A stretch of 64,000 nucleotides of DNA from Mangifera indica (taxonomy: Eukaryota; Streptophyta; Magnoliopsida; Sapindales; Anacardiaceae): assembly GCF_011075055.1 (NCBI RefSeq), contig NC_058153.1, forward strand, positions 8,866,001 to 8,930,000. The letters run 5' to 3'. Shown here one piece after another: positions 1-11,062 of the stretch. Each line of letters begins with the position of its first letter. Positions within the stretch are counted from its first letter, which is position 1. The translations under genes and the position numbers were made by a program. Below the pieces are notes generated by a model. It worked only from the letters and a program-made list of their open reading frames with translations, did no database searches and was not told the origin of the DNA.

Positions 1-2325
1 TGGCTTGGACGTCACTCACCATCTTAGGCCAATAGAAATGCTCCTTAAGCATGTCTAAGGTCTTATTTATGCCAAAATGACCTGCTAATCCACCACCATG
101 TGTCTCCCTAATGAGAAGTTCCCTAAAAGAGCTCTTAGGGATGCATAATTTAGCTCCTTTGAAAAGAAAACCATCATGGACAGAATAGTCTTCATATGCC
201 CCTCTAGAACACTTCTTCATGATCTCCCAAAGCTTATCATCTTCATTGTAATATTGTCTCATAAGCTGGAAACCTAGAACTCTTGCATCAAGAATGGATA
301 ACAAGTAATGCCTCCTTGAAAGAGCATCCGCAACTACATTGGAAGAACCTTGTTTATATGCTGAAACAAAGGAGAAAGATTGGAGGAATTCCACCCATTT
401 AGCATGCCTTGAACTTATCTTATGTTGGCTACTAAGAAACTTCAAGGCTTGGTGATCGGAATGAAGCACAAATTGTTTAGGCCTTAGGTAATGACTCCAA
501 TGATCAAGACCTCTAACAATTGCATAGAATTATTTGTCATAGGTGGAGTATCTTCTCTTGGACTCATTGAGCTTCTCACTAAAGTAAGCAATGGGCCTTT
601 TGGCTTGAGTTAGGACTGCCCCAATGCCAACTCCACTTGCATCACATTCCACTTCAAATACCTTATCAAAATCAGGTAGAGCAAGTATGGGGGCTTCACA
701 TAACTTCTTTTTAACCTCTTCAAATGCTTTGGAGGCTGCCGTGGACCATTCAAACCCATTTTTCTTCATACATTCAGTGATGGGAGCCATGAGAGTGCTA
801 AAATTAGGCACAAAACGCCTATAAAAAGAAGCAAGGCTGTGGAAGCTCCTAACTTCAGTGAGAGTCTTTGGTTGGGGCCAAGTTTTAATGGCATCTACCT
901 TGGATTGATCTACTTGAATGCCATCCTTAGAAACTACATATCCAAGGAACACAACTTGGTCTACAAAGAATTCACACTTCTCTTCTTTTGCATATAACTT
1001 ATTTTTCCTCAACACATCAAAAACACTTCTCAAATGCAAGACATGATCATTAAGAGTTTTGCTATATACTAATATGTCATCAAAATAAACAACAACAAAT
1101 GCACCAATGTAAGGTTTGAGTACCTCATTCATAAGCCTCATGAAAGTGCTTGGAGCATTTGAAAGGCCAAAGGGCATAACCAACCATTCATATAAGCCTC
1201 CCTTAGTCTTGAAGGTTGTCTTCCATTCATCTCCTTCTTTCACCCTTATTTGATGGTAGCCACTCCTTAGATCAACTTTGAAGAAGACACAAGCACCATG
1301 TAACTCATCAAGCATGTCATCAAGTCTAGGGATGGGATACCTATACTTGATGGTTATATTGTTAATGGCTCTACTATCCACACACATCCTATATGAGCCA
1401 TCTTTCTTAGGAACAAGTAGGGCTGGAATGGAACATGGACTCATGCTAGGCTTCACAAAGCCTTTTTCAATCAATTCTTCCACTTGCCTTTGCAACTCTT
1501 TAGTCTCCATGGGATTGCATCTATAGGCTGGCTTATTAGGCAATGGTGCACCTGGAACCAAGTCAATTTGATGCTCAACGCCTCTTATAGGAGGGAGGCC
1601 GGATGGAAGCTCTAGTGGGAACACATCTTCAAATTCAGCCAAGAGAGATTGAACTAAGGGATGGGCTTCTTTCTTCTCATGTTTGAGCTCCCCTTCAAGT
1701 ATAAGTAATGCAAAGACAGGTTGCAAACTCAAAAGAGCCCTGTCTACTTGCTGCCCATTCATATACATACTCTCCTTTTTATCTTCTTCCCCTTTGATAG
1801 CCTTGTTAGCTTCTTGGGGACTAAGAGGTAGCAAAGTAATGGTCTTCCCCCTGAATTTGACGGAATAAGTGTTCTTTTTACCATTATGAGTTACTTCTCT
1901 ATCAAATTGCCAAGGTCTCCCTAGCAACAAATGGCATGCATCCATGGGAACTACATCACACACAATCTCATCCTAGTAATGCTTGCCAATGGAGAAGGAA
2001 ACAAGTACTTGTTTGGCTACTTGGAGGCTGGTCCCATTGCTGAACCATTGGAGCTTATATGGTTGAGGATGAGGTATGGTAGACAATCCAAGTTTCTCCA
2101 CTAATGTAGATGAAGCCACATTTGCATAACTTCCACTATCTATAATCAAAGAACACACCTTGCCTCCAATGGTGCATCTTGATTGGAAAATTTGGAGCCT
2201 TTGTTCCTCATGTGGAAAGGACTTGGAATGCAATGCTCTTCTAATCACTAACATCTCTCCTTCATCAGCCCTTTGCATGACCTCCTCTTCTTCTTCTTCG
2301 GCAGCTCCATCTTCATGGCCATAAT
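1..2325 (-). pseudogene. Element A pro-pol arm (protease, RT, RNase H, start of integrase), broken
   Basis: Read on the minus strand from 2325 leftwards: the end of gag, an aspartic protease with LIIDSGS around 2125-2150, RT with YFDDILVYS near 1065-1090, RNase H, and the start of integrase at the left edge. Two premature stops are clear against sibling B: a CAG-type codon is TAG at 1973-1975 just after the protease core, and a GAA-type codon is TAA at 530-532 at the start of RNase H. The DSGSCAN motif of B reads DSGSYAN here. The product would have copied RNA to DNA and inserted it; this copy cannot make it. Confidence 0.93.
2321..2325. repeat. Target-site duplication ATAAT of element B (left copy)
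   Basis: ATAAT directly precedes B's left LTR edge, and the same five bases follow the right edge at 16432-16436. Removing B plus one copy rejoins A's gag, which matches the uninterrupted gag of B around 13290. Confidence 0.95.
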
Positions 2326-3281
2326 TGGTGCATATCCATCAAGGCAATGCAACAAGTCACAAACTGAAAATCTGGAATTTATTGTTCATATGGCACAGCA
2401 GCATTTTGTCTTCCAATTTGACCAATCAAATGACTTCCAAAACATACAAATTATGGTTCATTGGAAAGGGCATTCAAAGAGCTTTCTAATGATATATGAT
2501 AGCAATCACAACTCAATCAACAAGGCATTCAAAACTAGTTTCAAAGTTGGATGGCATTATCTGAAAATGGCAAAATTACATACTGTAAACAGTACCCAGA
2601 CATATAACACACATTCACACTTTGGATTTCAAGGGGTAACAAGAAAGTTAACCAAGGCATAAAGGAAATTTCCACCAACCTTGGGGTCTTCCACCACCAA
2701 TTCTTCCTCCAAGATGAATTGGATAAAGGAAAGAGCAACTAAAGAAAAGCTACAAAGCTTTACTTGAATTTTTCATTAGCAAAGAAGTCTAGCTTACAAA
2801 TGAAAATCCACTTTCATATATACAAGAGCAAGTGGCGGCAAAATGGAGCATTAATTTTGACATGGAAGCTTTTCCCTTCATTTAAGCTTAACCATTCATT
2901 CAATACTAAGGCCATACTATATTAATTCAAGAAAACAACAAAAAGGGACAACTTTTCCCTAAAAGGTGGAACTATGTCCACCAACTAAAGTTACTTGCTT
3001 CCCATTTAGTTGCAATCCAACTAAATGGGCTTCATGGCATCTTGGGCTTCAAGTGGGCTTGGAGTTGGCTTCTTGGACTCATTTAAGTTTCCATTTCATT
3101 AAGGCCTTGGATGCAAGTAATGAAATTGCACCCAAAAGTAAAGTTGGGCCAATGTGGAAAAAGCAATGAATCTTTGGGCTTGCATGGAGCTAATTCTTCA
3201 TTCTCAATGGTGGCTTGAGCCAAATGGAGACTTGATAGAGAATTGGAAGCTAGGGTTGGAGAGGTAGCCGAAAATACATCA
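2326..3281 (-). repeat. 3' LTR of element B (956 bp)
   Basis: On the minus strand it runs TGATGTATTTTCGGC...ATATGCACCA. It is bounded left by ATAAT and right by the polypurine tract. It matches the LTR at 14707-16431 once the LINE is excluded. The pol reading frame continues into it and stops at 3083, about 66 codons past the LTR edge. Confidence 0.95.
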
Positions 3282-3290
3282 TCCCCCCCG
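3282..3290 (-). promoter_or_regulatory. Polypurine tract of element B
   Basis: Minus strand CGGGGGGGA lies immediately upstream of the 3' LTR; this is the usual primer for plus-strand DNA synthesis. It is inside the pol reading frame. Confidence 0.85.
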
Positions 3291-5327
3291 GGTTGGGAAG
3301 GACTTGCCCTCAAGTCCTCAAGGTGGCTATCCTCCATGTATGGTGAAAGATCTCCAATGTTGAAGGTGGTCGAGACTCCTCCCATTTCATCCGGAAGATT
3401 CACCTTGTATGCATTGTCATTTACCCTCTCAAGCACTTCAAATGGTCCATCAGCCCTTGGAGCTAGCTTACTCCTCCTTTTGCTTGGAAATCTCTCTTTT
3501 CTCAAATGCACCCAAACCAAGTCACCCGGTTTGAAAATGGATGGCTTCCTATGCTTGTTGACCTTTCTCTTATGAGCTTCATTGGCCTTCATGATTTGAA
3601 ATTTGATGGTTTCATGGAGCTTCTTCATGGCAGCAGCTTTCTCCTTGGCATCCTTGTGAACTTGCACATCAAGAGGTAAGGAAGTTAGATCCAAAGGAGT
3701 TAAGGGATTAAGGCCATAGACTACCTCAAATGGAGAGTGTTCGGTTGTTGCACTTGGACTCCTATTGTAGGAAAATTCAGCTTGAGCAATCTTCAAGTCC
3801 CAATCCCTTAAGTGCTTGTTAGCCAAAGTCCTCAAGATTGTTCCCAAAGTCCTATTAGTTACTTCGGTTTGACCATCGGTTTGAGGGTGGTGAGAGGTGC
3901 TAAACATGAGCTTGGTTCCCATTTTGCTCCATAATGTCCTCCAAAAGTGGCTCGAGAACTTGGTGTCTCTATCCGAAACTATGGTTCTTGGAATTCCATG
4001 TAGCTTCACCACTTCCTTGAAGAATAATTCAACCACCTTGCTAGCATCTTCAGTCTTGGAACAAGGGATGAAGTGGGTCATTTTAGAGAATCTATCTACT
4101 ACCACCATTATAGCATCCTTTCCCCTTTGAGTTCTTGGAAGAGCCACAATAAAATCCATGCTAAGATCCTCCCATGGCTGCTCCAGAATAGGTAAAGGCA
4201 TGTAAGGACCAGGTTTGAAATGAGACTTGGACCTTTGACATGTGCCACACCTTGCAATAATGGCTTGGACGTCACTCACCATCTTAGGCCAATAGAAATG
4301 CTCCTTAAGCATGTCTAAGGTCTTATTTATGCCAAAATGACCTGCTAATCCACCACCATGTGTCTCCCTAATGAGAAGTTCCCTAACAGAGCTTTTAGGG
4401 ATGCATAATTTAGCTCCTTTGAAAAGAAAACCATCATGGACAGAATAGTCTTCATATGCCCCTCTAGAACACTTCTTCATGATCTCCCAAAGCTTATCAT
4501 CTTCATTGTAATATTGTCTCATAAGCTGGAAACCTAGAACTCTTGCATCAAGAATGGATAACAAGTAATGCCTCCTTGAAAGAGCATCCGCAACTACATT
4601 GGAAGAACCTTGTTTATATGCTGAAACAAAGGAGAAAGATTGGAGGAATTCCACCCATTTAGCATGCCTTGAACTTATCTTATGTTGGCTACTAAGAAAC
4701 TTCAAGGCTTGGTGATCGGAATGAAGCACAAATTGTTTAGGCCTTAGGTAATGACTCCAATGATCAAGGGCTCTAACAATTGCATAGAATTCTTTGTCAT
4801 AGGTGGAGTATCTTCTCTTGGACTCATTGAGCTTCTCACTAAAGTAAGCAATGGGTCCTTTGGCTTGAGTTAGGACTGCCCCAATGCCAACTCCACTTGC
4901 ATCACATTCCACTTCAAATACCTTATCAAAATCAGGTAGAGCAAGTATGGGGGCTTCACATAACTTCTTTTTAACCTCTTCAAATGCTTTGGAGGCTGCT
5001 GTGGACCATTCAAACCCATTTTTCTTCATACATTCAGTGATGGGAGCCATGAGAGTGCTAAAATTAGGCACAAAACGCCTATAAAAAGAAGCAAGGCCGT
5101 GGAAGCTCCTCACTTCAATGAGAGTCTTTGGTTGGGGCCAAGTTTTAATGGCTTCTACCTTAGATTGATCTACTTGAATGCCATCTTTAGAAACTACATA
5201 TCCAAGGAACACAACTTGGTCTACAAAGAATTCACACTTCTCTTCTTTTGCATATAACTTATTCTTCCTCAACACATCAAAAACACTTCTCAAATGCAAG
5301 ACATGATCATCAAGAGTTTTGCTATAT

Positions 5328-5332
5328 ACTAA
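5328..5332. repeat. Target-site duplication ACTAA of element C (left copy)
   Basis: ACTAA precedes C and recurs at 12038-12042 after it. The flanks join to the uninterrupted RT sequence seen in A around 1065-1080. Confidence 0.95.
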
Positions 5333-6307
5333 TGATGTGGTTTTAATTCAAGTTCAACTAATAGGTGAGTTATATTAGGATGACCAAGCAAGTTCAATCC
5401 CAAACACAACTTCTAAACTACCAAAGTCAATAGAAAAAGAACAATTTCCAGCCAAATAGAATTCAGGAGAGATTTCAGCCAAGGAAGAAAATGATAATAA
5501 ATGAGATTAAGAACAAACAAACAACAATCTAACCAATAAACCAAGGCCTAAAGGGAAACCCACCAGCCTTGAATCACCACCAACCCCTTGGTCAAGAGTT
5601 GGATAAAGAGAAATTGCAAACAATTGCAAGAAAGACTTTCTTTAATATTCAAGCTAAGTAAAAAACGTACATAAGCCAAGGATAGTTTAAATAGGCTTCA
5701 AACTACAATTAAATGAAACCTAAATGAAGTTACATTACATTTCAAGCTCATTTCAAAGGCATTTGGCTCTAATCTTCATGTTAATCCCAAAGGAGAATGC
5801 AAGGCAAGGGAAGGCCAAATTGTCATGAATTGTCTTGCCAAAAGAGGTAATTCCTAGAGCCATGTGATATGTCAACTCTTGTCTCTTTCTTTGAGCTTCT
5901 TTGACTTGCTTAGCTTCACCCAAGGCAACTAACAAACTGAATTAAGCATAAACTAGCACAAACAACAAGTAAAATGCATAATTAGATAATAAAATATCTA
6001 GAGCTAATTAAACACTCTATTGGGCTTGTTGGACTTCTAATTGATCCAAGTGATGAAAGAGTAACCAAAGGAGGGCTTAGGACCCCAAAATGAAAGAAGG
6101 GACGAAATGGGCTTGAACATAGGTAGGTTTTGTGCTTGACTCTCTTCAAGGCAAGGTTTTGGGCTCCACACTTCATGTAGGGCCGAATTTAACAAGTGAT
6201 GAGGTTGGACTTGGTATTCTTTTATTGGTCTTGATTGGATTGCACTTGATGGAGTCTTGGATGGACTATGGATTGAGCATGGATCATCCATTTTCAGTTT
6301 TGGATCA
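5333..6307 (-). repeat. 3' LTR of element C (975 bp)
   Basis: On the minus strand it starts TGATCCAAAACTG and ends CCACATCA. It is the same length as the 5' LTR with one mismatch. The integrase frame enters it and stops at 6037, about 270 bp inside. A TATTTAAA box lies at 5686-5693 on the minus strand. Confidence 0.96.
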
Positions 6308-6554
6308 TCCTCCCGCACGTGAAAAGGATTTGCCCTCAAATCCTCTAATGCCATGTCTTCAAGATATGGGGATAAATCTCCCACATTGAATGTAGCCGAC
6401 ACAGCCCCAAATTCATCCGGTAGTGCAATTTTGTAGGCATTGTCATTCACCTTTGCAATCACCTCAAAAGGACCATCGGCTCTTGGTGCAAGCTTACTCT
6501 TCCGCTTTGATGGAAACCTCTCTTTCCTCAAATGCAGCCATACTAAGTCACCCG
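6037..6554 (-). pseudogene. Element C integrase C-terminal tail, shifted out of frame
   Basis: Continuation of C's polyprotein after a one-base loss near 6554. It carries the conserved RKERFPSKRKSKL...ADGPFEV and NDNAYKIALP...DLSPYLED blocks, then an LTR-encoded tail rich in Ser, Pro and Gln that ends at 6037. About 90 codons lie inside the 3' LTR. There is no chromodomain. The same region in B (about 3522-3531) has one more G in the GGGT context, which marks the lost base. Confidence 0.88.
6308..6315 (-). promoter_or_regulatory. Polypurine tract of element C
   Basis: Minus strand GCGGGAGGA lies directly upstream of the 3' LTR, in the usual place for the plus-strand primer. Confidence 0.8.
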
Positions 6555-9500
6555 TTTGAAAAGTGTTGGCCTCCTATGCTTGTTGGCTTTCTTTTTGTAG
6601 GCTTCATTTGCTTTCTCTATTTGCACCTTTATGTTTTCATGGAACTTCTTCATAACCTTCACCTTTTCTTGTACATCCTTATGAACTTGCAAATCAATAG
6701 GTAATGATGTTAGCTCAATAGGAGTAAGAGGGTTAAGACCATATACCACTTCAAATGGAGAATGCCCGGTTGTTACGCTTGGCGCCCTATTATAAGCAAA
6801 TTCAGCATGAGGGAGCTCCAAATCCCAATCTCTTAGATGTCGGTTCACCATTGTTCTTAAGAGAGTCCCCAAAGTACGGTTGGTCACTTCCGTTTGCCCA
6901 TCGGTTTGAGGGTGATGGGAGGTGCTAAACATTAGTTTTGTTCCTAGCTTTCCCCAAAGTGTCTTCCAAAAGTAGCTAAGGAACTTGGTGTCCCTATCCG
7001 AAACAATGGTTCTTGGAACTCCATGAAGCCGAACCACCTCTTTGAAGAAAAGATCTGCTACTTTGCTTGCATCATCGGTTTTGTTGCATGGAATGAAATG
7101 TGCCATTTTGGAGAACCTATCAACAACCACCATGATGGAGTCTCTCCCTCTTTGTGTCCTTGGCAATGCCATAATAAAGTCCAAGCTCAAGTCTTCCCAT
7201 GGCTGATCCGGAATAGGAAGAGGGGTGTAAGGCCCCGGTTTGAAGCGAGACTTTGCTCTTTGACATGCTCCACATCGAGAAACGATGGCTTGAACATCTC
7301 CTAACATCCGTGGCCAATAAAAGTGATCTTTGAGTACCTCCAACGTCTTGTGGATGCCAAAGTGCCCAGCCAAGCCGCCACTATGAGCTTCCCTAATTAA
7401 GAGCTCCCTAAAGTTGCCTTGTGGAATACATAGCTTACTCCCCTTGAAAAGAAAACCATCTTGTAAAACATAGTCACCATGAGTTCCTCTTGCGCATTCA
7501 TTGATAATGCTGGACATTTCTTCATCTCCATCATAGTGCTCCTTCATTAATTGGAATCCAAGTACTCTAGCATCAAGGATGGAAAGTAACAAATGCCTTC
7601 TTGGCAAAGCATCAGCAACCACATTAGTAACCCCTTGTTTGTAAGAAGAAACAAATGAAAAAGATTGAAGAAATTCTACCCATTTAGCATGTCTTGGACT
7701 GATTTTATGCTGCCCATTTAGAAACTTCAAGGCTTGATGGTCTGAATGCAATACAAATTGCTTGGGCCTTAAATAATGGCTCCAATGGTCAAGGGCCCTC
7801 ACAATAGCATAGAATTCCTTATCATAGGTGGAATACCTCCTCCTTGTTTCATTAAGCTTCTCACTGAAATAGGCAATTGGTTTCTTGGATTGAGTCAATA
7901 CAGCACCTATCCCAACCCCACTTGCATCACATTCAACCTCAAACAATTGATCAAAATTCGGTAAGACCAAAATGGGTGCTTCACAAAGTCTTTGCTTGAT
8001 CTTTTCAAATGCATCATTGGCTGCCTTTGTCCACTCAAAATTCCCTTTCTTCATGCACTCGGTGATGGGTGCCATAATTGAGCTGAAGTTTGGAACAAAA
8101 CGCCTATAAAAGGAGGCAAGACCATGGAAGCTCCTAACTTCGGTGATTGTCTTTGGTTGCGGCCAGGTCTTGATGGCTTCAACCTTGGTTTGGTCCACCA
8201 TGACTCCCTCACTTGATATTACATAGCCAAGGAATACCACACTCTCTTTGAAGAACTCACACTTCTCAAGCTTAGCAAAGAGCTGCTGTTTTCTCAACAC
8301 TTTAAAAACTGCTCTCAAGTGCTCCAAATGATCTTCATGATTTTTGCTATACACAAGGATGTCATCAAAATAAACAACCACAAATTTACCAAGAAAGGAT
8401 TTGAGTACCTCATTCATTAGCCTCATAAAAGTGCTTGGTGCATTGGAGAGTCCAAAAGGCATGACCATCCATTCATAGAGTCCATTCTTGGTTTTAAATG
8501 CTGTCTTCCATTCATCTCCTTCCCTCATCCGAATTTGGTGATAACCACTTCGAAGATCAATCTTTGAAAAGGTTGTGGCACCATGGAGTTCATCAAGCAT
8601 GTCATCTAATCTTGGGATGGGGTACCTATATTTGATGGTGATGTTGTTGATTGCCCTACTATCAACACACATTCTATATGTCCCATCTTTTTTTGGTACT
8701 AATAAGGCTGGAACAGAACATGGACTCATACTCTCCCTTACAAACCCTCTAGCAATTAGTTCCTCCACTTGCCTTTGAAGTTCTTTGGTCTCCATTGGGT
8801 TACACCTATAGGCAGCTCTATTAGGAAGTGGTGCCCCCGGAATAAGGTCAATATGGTGTTCAATACCCCTAAGTGGTGGCAAACCAAGTGGAAGATCACT
8901 AGGGAAGACATCCTCAAATTCGGCTAATAAGGGTTTCACCTTAGGACTTGGTTCACTCACCCCTTTTTCTTCTCTCCTCTCAACCATCAATAAGGCTAGC
9001 ACTGGTTTTTGAATGGCTAAGGCTCTCTCAATTCTATTTCTATTCAAAAACAAGTTATCTTTCTTCTTCTCATGTTCAAGTGGTATGGAAGCTAGTTGAC
9101 TAGGCTTAAGAGGTGTCAAGGTAATGAGTTTATTCTGAAATTTAAAAGAATAGGTATTCTTCCTACCATCATGTCTAACACTTCTATCATATTGCCATGG
9201 CCTCCCCAAAAGTAAATGACATGCATCCATAGGAATAACATCACAAAGCACCTCATCAATATAATGGTTGCCAATTGAAAAGGAAATAAGTACTTGCCTA
9301 GTAACTTGAAGGCTGGTTCCATTGCTCAACCATTGCAACTTGTAAGGTTGAGGATGTGGTGTGGAAGATAACTTGAGTTTGTCCACCAATGTAGTTGAGG
9401 CAACATTGGCACAACTCCCACTATCAATTATCAAAGAACATACTCTCCCACTAATGGTACACCTTGTTTGGAAAATGTTGAGTCTTTGATCTTCATAGGG

Positions 9501-10727
9501 CAGATTCTTGGCATGTAGAGTTCTCCTAATGACCAGCAAGTTCCCCTCATCGGCATCTTGAATGATCTCTTCATCTTCGGCCTCATCATCTCCATGGCAA
9601 AGAACCTCATCTTGTTCCTCCTCTTCTTGATCTTGAATAGCTTCTTCAATGGCTTGGATCTCCTTGATAGTCATAACCCTCCTATTGGGGCAATTTGCTT
9701 GGAAGTGACCATAACCATGACACTTGAAACATTTCTTCTCCATTGGTGCATTCTTTCCCGGCATTGGTCTTTCCTTAGGAAGTTCGTTCACTTTTTCCTT
9801 GCCCTTATCCTTGTAAGTAGGCATGGTTTTGATGAAAGAAGGAGAACCTTTGGTGAAGGAGGTTCCCTTGTTGAATGGCTTGGTGGATGGGGGTTTCATG
9901 TTCTTTCCTTGCCGTTCCACCTTGATGGCCAATTTACAAACATCTTCAAATGAGCAATATGGCTGGAGATCAACCATATTAGCTATATCTTGTCTTAGGC
10001 CCCCAAGGAACCTAGCAATAGTTTGCTCCTTAAGTTCTGGAAGTTCACTCCTCATCATGAGTTTCTCAAACTCTCTAATGTATACTTCCACATTATTGTC
10101 TCCTTGTTTGAGTGTATGAAGTTTGAGGTAGAGATCTTGCTTGTGGTTCTCCGGCAAAAATCTCTTTTTGAGGAGTTTCTTTAATTTCTCCCATGTCCTC
10201 ACTCTACTCTTACCCTCCCGATCTCTTTGTTTTCTCAAATTTTCCCACCAAAGAGATGCATAATCCTTAAACTTCAAAATAGCTACCTTGCACTTCTTCT
10301 CTTCAGAATACCCTTTATAATCAAATACCCTCTCAATAGCATGTAACCAATCCATGAAGTCATCCGGACTAAGGCTGCCTTCAAACTCCGGTATGTCTAT
10401 TTTAAGTCCATGGTCATCATCAAAGTTTCTTCTACGGGCTGTAAATCGCTCCCCTTCACTAGAATCACTATCAATTATCAATTCTTCTCCATGGTGTACA
10501 GGTGGAGGGGGTTGTCTTAAGTGTCTTCGTGGTGGGGGTTGTGGGATGGTTGGAGGTGTGGTAGTTCGGTTTTGGTGTGGATGTTGGTTTTGGGTGACAG
10601 CAAAGTTGCTAAGTATTTGCGTTAATCGGGTCATTTGATCTTTAAGTTCTTGGATCTCCCCTTCAAGTTTTTGGTGCCCAAATACCCATGGGTGAGGTGG
10701 TGAGGATGAGCCACTTTCTCTAGACAT
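6543..10727 (-). CDS. Element C Gag-Pol polyprotein (nearly intact)
   Basis: A single frame of about 1,390 residues with no gag/pol stop. Counting from the Met at 10727: Gag with the retrotransposon capsid fold region (about 95-260), zinc knuckle CFKCHGYGHFQANC (about 333), protease [13 protein letters not shown] (about 430), RT with [13 protein letters not shown] and YFDDILVYS (about 785), RNase H HSDHQALKFL (about 995), integrase H-H-C-C zinc site (about 1110-1155), then the core with SDRDTKF and PQTDGQTE. The frame could start at 10742, but the Met at 10727 aligns with B's start (MSHKRSSS), so I prefer it. It ends early at 6543 because of the one-base loss. It would act in cytoplasmic particles, with integration in the nucleus. 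Confidence 0.94.
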   Translation of the reverse strand: MSRESGSSSPPHPWVFGHQKLEGEIQELKDQMTRLTQILSNFAVTQNQHPHQNRTTTPPTIPQPPPRRHLRQPPPPVHHGEELIIDSDSSEGERFTARRRNFDDDHGLKIDIPEFEGSLSPDDFMDWLHAIERVFDYKGYSEEKKCKVAILKFKDYASLWWENLRKQRDREGKSRVRTWEKLKKLLKKRFLPENHKQDLYLKLHTLKQGDNNVEVYIREFEKLMMRSELPELKEQTIARFLGGLRQDIANMVDLQPYCSFEDVCKLAIKVERQGKNMKPPSTKPFNKGTSFTKGSPSFIKTMPTYKDKGKEKVNELPKERPMPGKNAPMEKKCFKCHGYGHFQANCPNRRVMTIKEIQAIEEAIQDQEEEEQDEVLCHGDDEAEDEEIIQDADEGNLLVIRRTLHAKNLPYEDQRLNIFQTRCTISGRVCSLIIDSGSCANVASTTLVDKLKLSSTPHPQPYKLQWLSNGTSLQVTRQVLISFSIGNHYIDEVLCDVIPMDACHLLLGRPWQYDRSVRHDGRKNTYSFKFQNKLITLTPLKPSQLASIPLEHEKKKDNLFLNRNRIERALAIQKPVLALLMVERREEKGVSEPSPKVKPLLAEFEDVFPSDLPLGLPPLRGIEHHIDLIPGAPLPNRAAYRCNPMETKELQRQVEELIARGFVRESMSPCSVPALLVPKKDGTYRMCVDSRAINNITIKYRYPIPRLDDMLDELHGATTFSKIDLRSGYHQIRMREGDEWKTAFKTKNGLYEWMVMPFGLSNAPSTFMRLMNEVLKSFLGKFVVVYFDDILVYSKNHEDHLEHLRAVFKVLRKQQLFAKLEKCEFFKESVVFLGYVISSEGVMVDQTKVEAIKTWPQPKTITEVRSFHGLASFYRRFVPNFSSIMAPITECMKKGNFEWTKAANDAFEKIKQRLCEAPILVLPNFDQLFEVECDASGVGIGAVLTQSKKPIAYFSEKLNETRRRYSTYDKEFYAIVRALDHWSHYLRPKQFVLHSDHQALKFLNGQHKISPRHAKWVEFLQSFSFVSSYKQGVTNVVADALPRRHLLLSILDARVLGFQLMKEHYDGDEEMSSIINECARGTHGDYVLQDGFLFKGSKLCIPQGNFRELLIREAHSGGLAGHFGIHKTLEVLKDHFYWPRMLGDVQAIVSRCGACQRAKSRFKPGPYTPLPIPDQPWEDLSLDFIMALPRTQRGRDSIMVVVDRFSKMAHFIPCNKTDDASKVADLFFKEVVRLHGVPRTIVSDRDTKFLSYFWKTLWGKLGTKLMFSTSHHPQTDGQTEVTNRTLGTLLRTMVNRHLRDWDLELPHAEFAYNRAPSVTTGHSPFEVVYGLNPLTPIELTSLPIDLQVHKDVQEKVKVMKKFHENIKVQIEKANEAYKKKANKHRRPTLFKRVT

Positions 10728-11048
10728 GACGAAATGGTGCAATGAGTGATAGGTATTTAGTGTGCGGTGTTTGGATTTTGGAGTAGTGTTTAAGGTGTAA
10801 ACTAAGTGTGAGGTTTTGTTTTGGGTGCTGGAAGTTTATAAAGGTAAGAAATGTAGGAGAAGTTTGGATTTTGGAGTAGTGTTTAAGGTGTAAACTAAGT
10901 TTAAGGCTCTATTTTGGGTGCTGGAAGTTTGTAAAGGTAAGAAATGTAGGAGAAGAACCTTACTCACACAAAGAGTTCAACAACAACCACCGGCCTTTGC
11001 ATCCGGGAACAACCAAGTAAAAGAAAACTCACCTTGCTCCAACCTAGT
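10728..11048 (-). other. Untranslated leader of element C with a 93-bp tandem duplication
   Basis: This is the region between the primer site and gag. Two copies of a 93-bp unit (10769-10861 and 10862-10954) lie head to tail with a few mismatches. No other feature is seen. It would include the packaging signal, which I cannot identify. Confidence 0.8.
10769..10954. repeat. Tandem duplication, 2 x 93 bp, in leader of C
   Basis: Both copies share GTTTGGATTTTGGAGTAGTG at their start and GAAATGTAGGAGAA at their end, and differ in the middle (for example AAGTGTGAGG against AAGTTTAAGG). Confidence 0.9.
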
Positions 11049-11060
11049 GCTCTGATACCA
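11049..11060 (-). promoter_or_regulatory. Primer binding site of element C (initiator tRNA-Met type)
   Basis: Minus strand TGGTATCAGAGC, two bases from the 5' LTR. It is complementary to the 3' end of plant initiator tRNA-Met, the usual primer of plant Ty3/gypsy elements. Confidence 0.95.
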
Positions 11061-11062
11061 AA

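Larger units (their letters stand above)
3083..5332 (-). pseudogene. Element B pol, 3' half (end of RT, RNase H, integrase), cut off by C
   Basis: 750 open codons on the minus strand, continuing the frame that breaks at 12043. In order: the RT thumb, RNase H with HSDHQALKFL (about 4715-4745), integrase zinc domain (HGGGLAGHFG...CGTCQRSKS, about 4225-4395), the catalytic core with DFIVALPRTQ, SDRDTKF (about 3975) and PQTDGQTE (about 3880), then a C-terminal DGPFEVLERVNDNAY...DLSPY region. No chromodomain follows; the frame runs through the polypurine tract and ends in the LTR. No internal stop is present, so the break comes only from insertion of C. Confidence 0.93.

Noticed and set aside
1278..1526. 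Plus-strand open frame over A's RT (same over B at 12248-12496)
   Set aside because: Antisense shadow of conserved RT codons; the minus strand carries the recognisable domain.
2326..2662. Plus-strand frame in B's LTR (129 codons; also at 14645-15043 and 17885-18088)
   Set aside because: Lies opposite the transcribed strand in the LTR, breaks differently in each copy, and has no motif.
1..5320. Apparent direct duplication of about 1 kb (1-1060 and 4261-5320)
   Set aside because: Explained by two related elements, A and B, not by tandem duplication.
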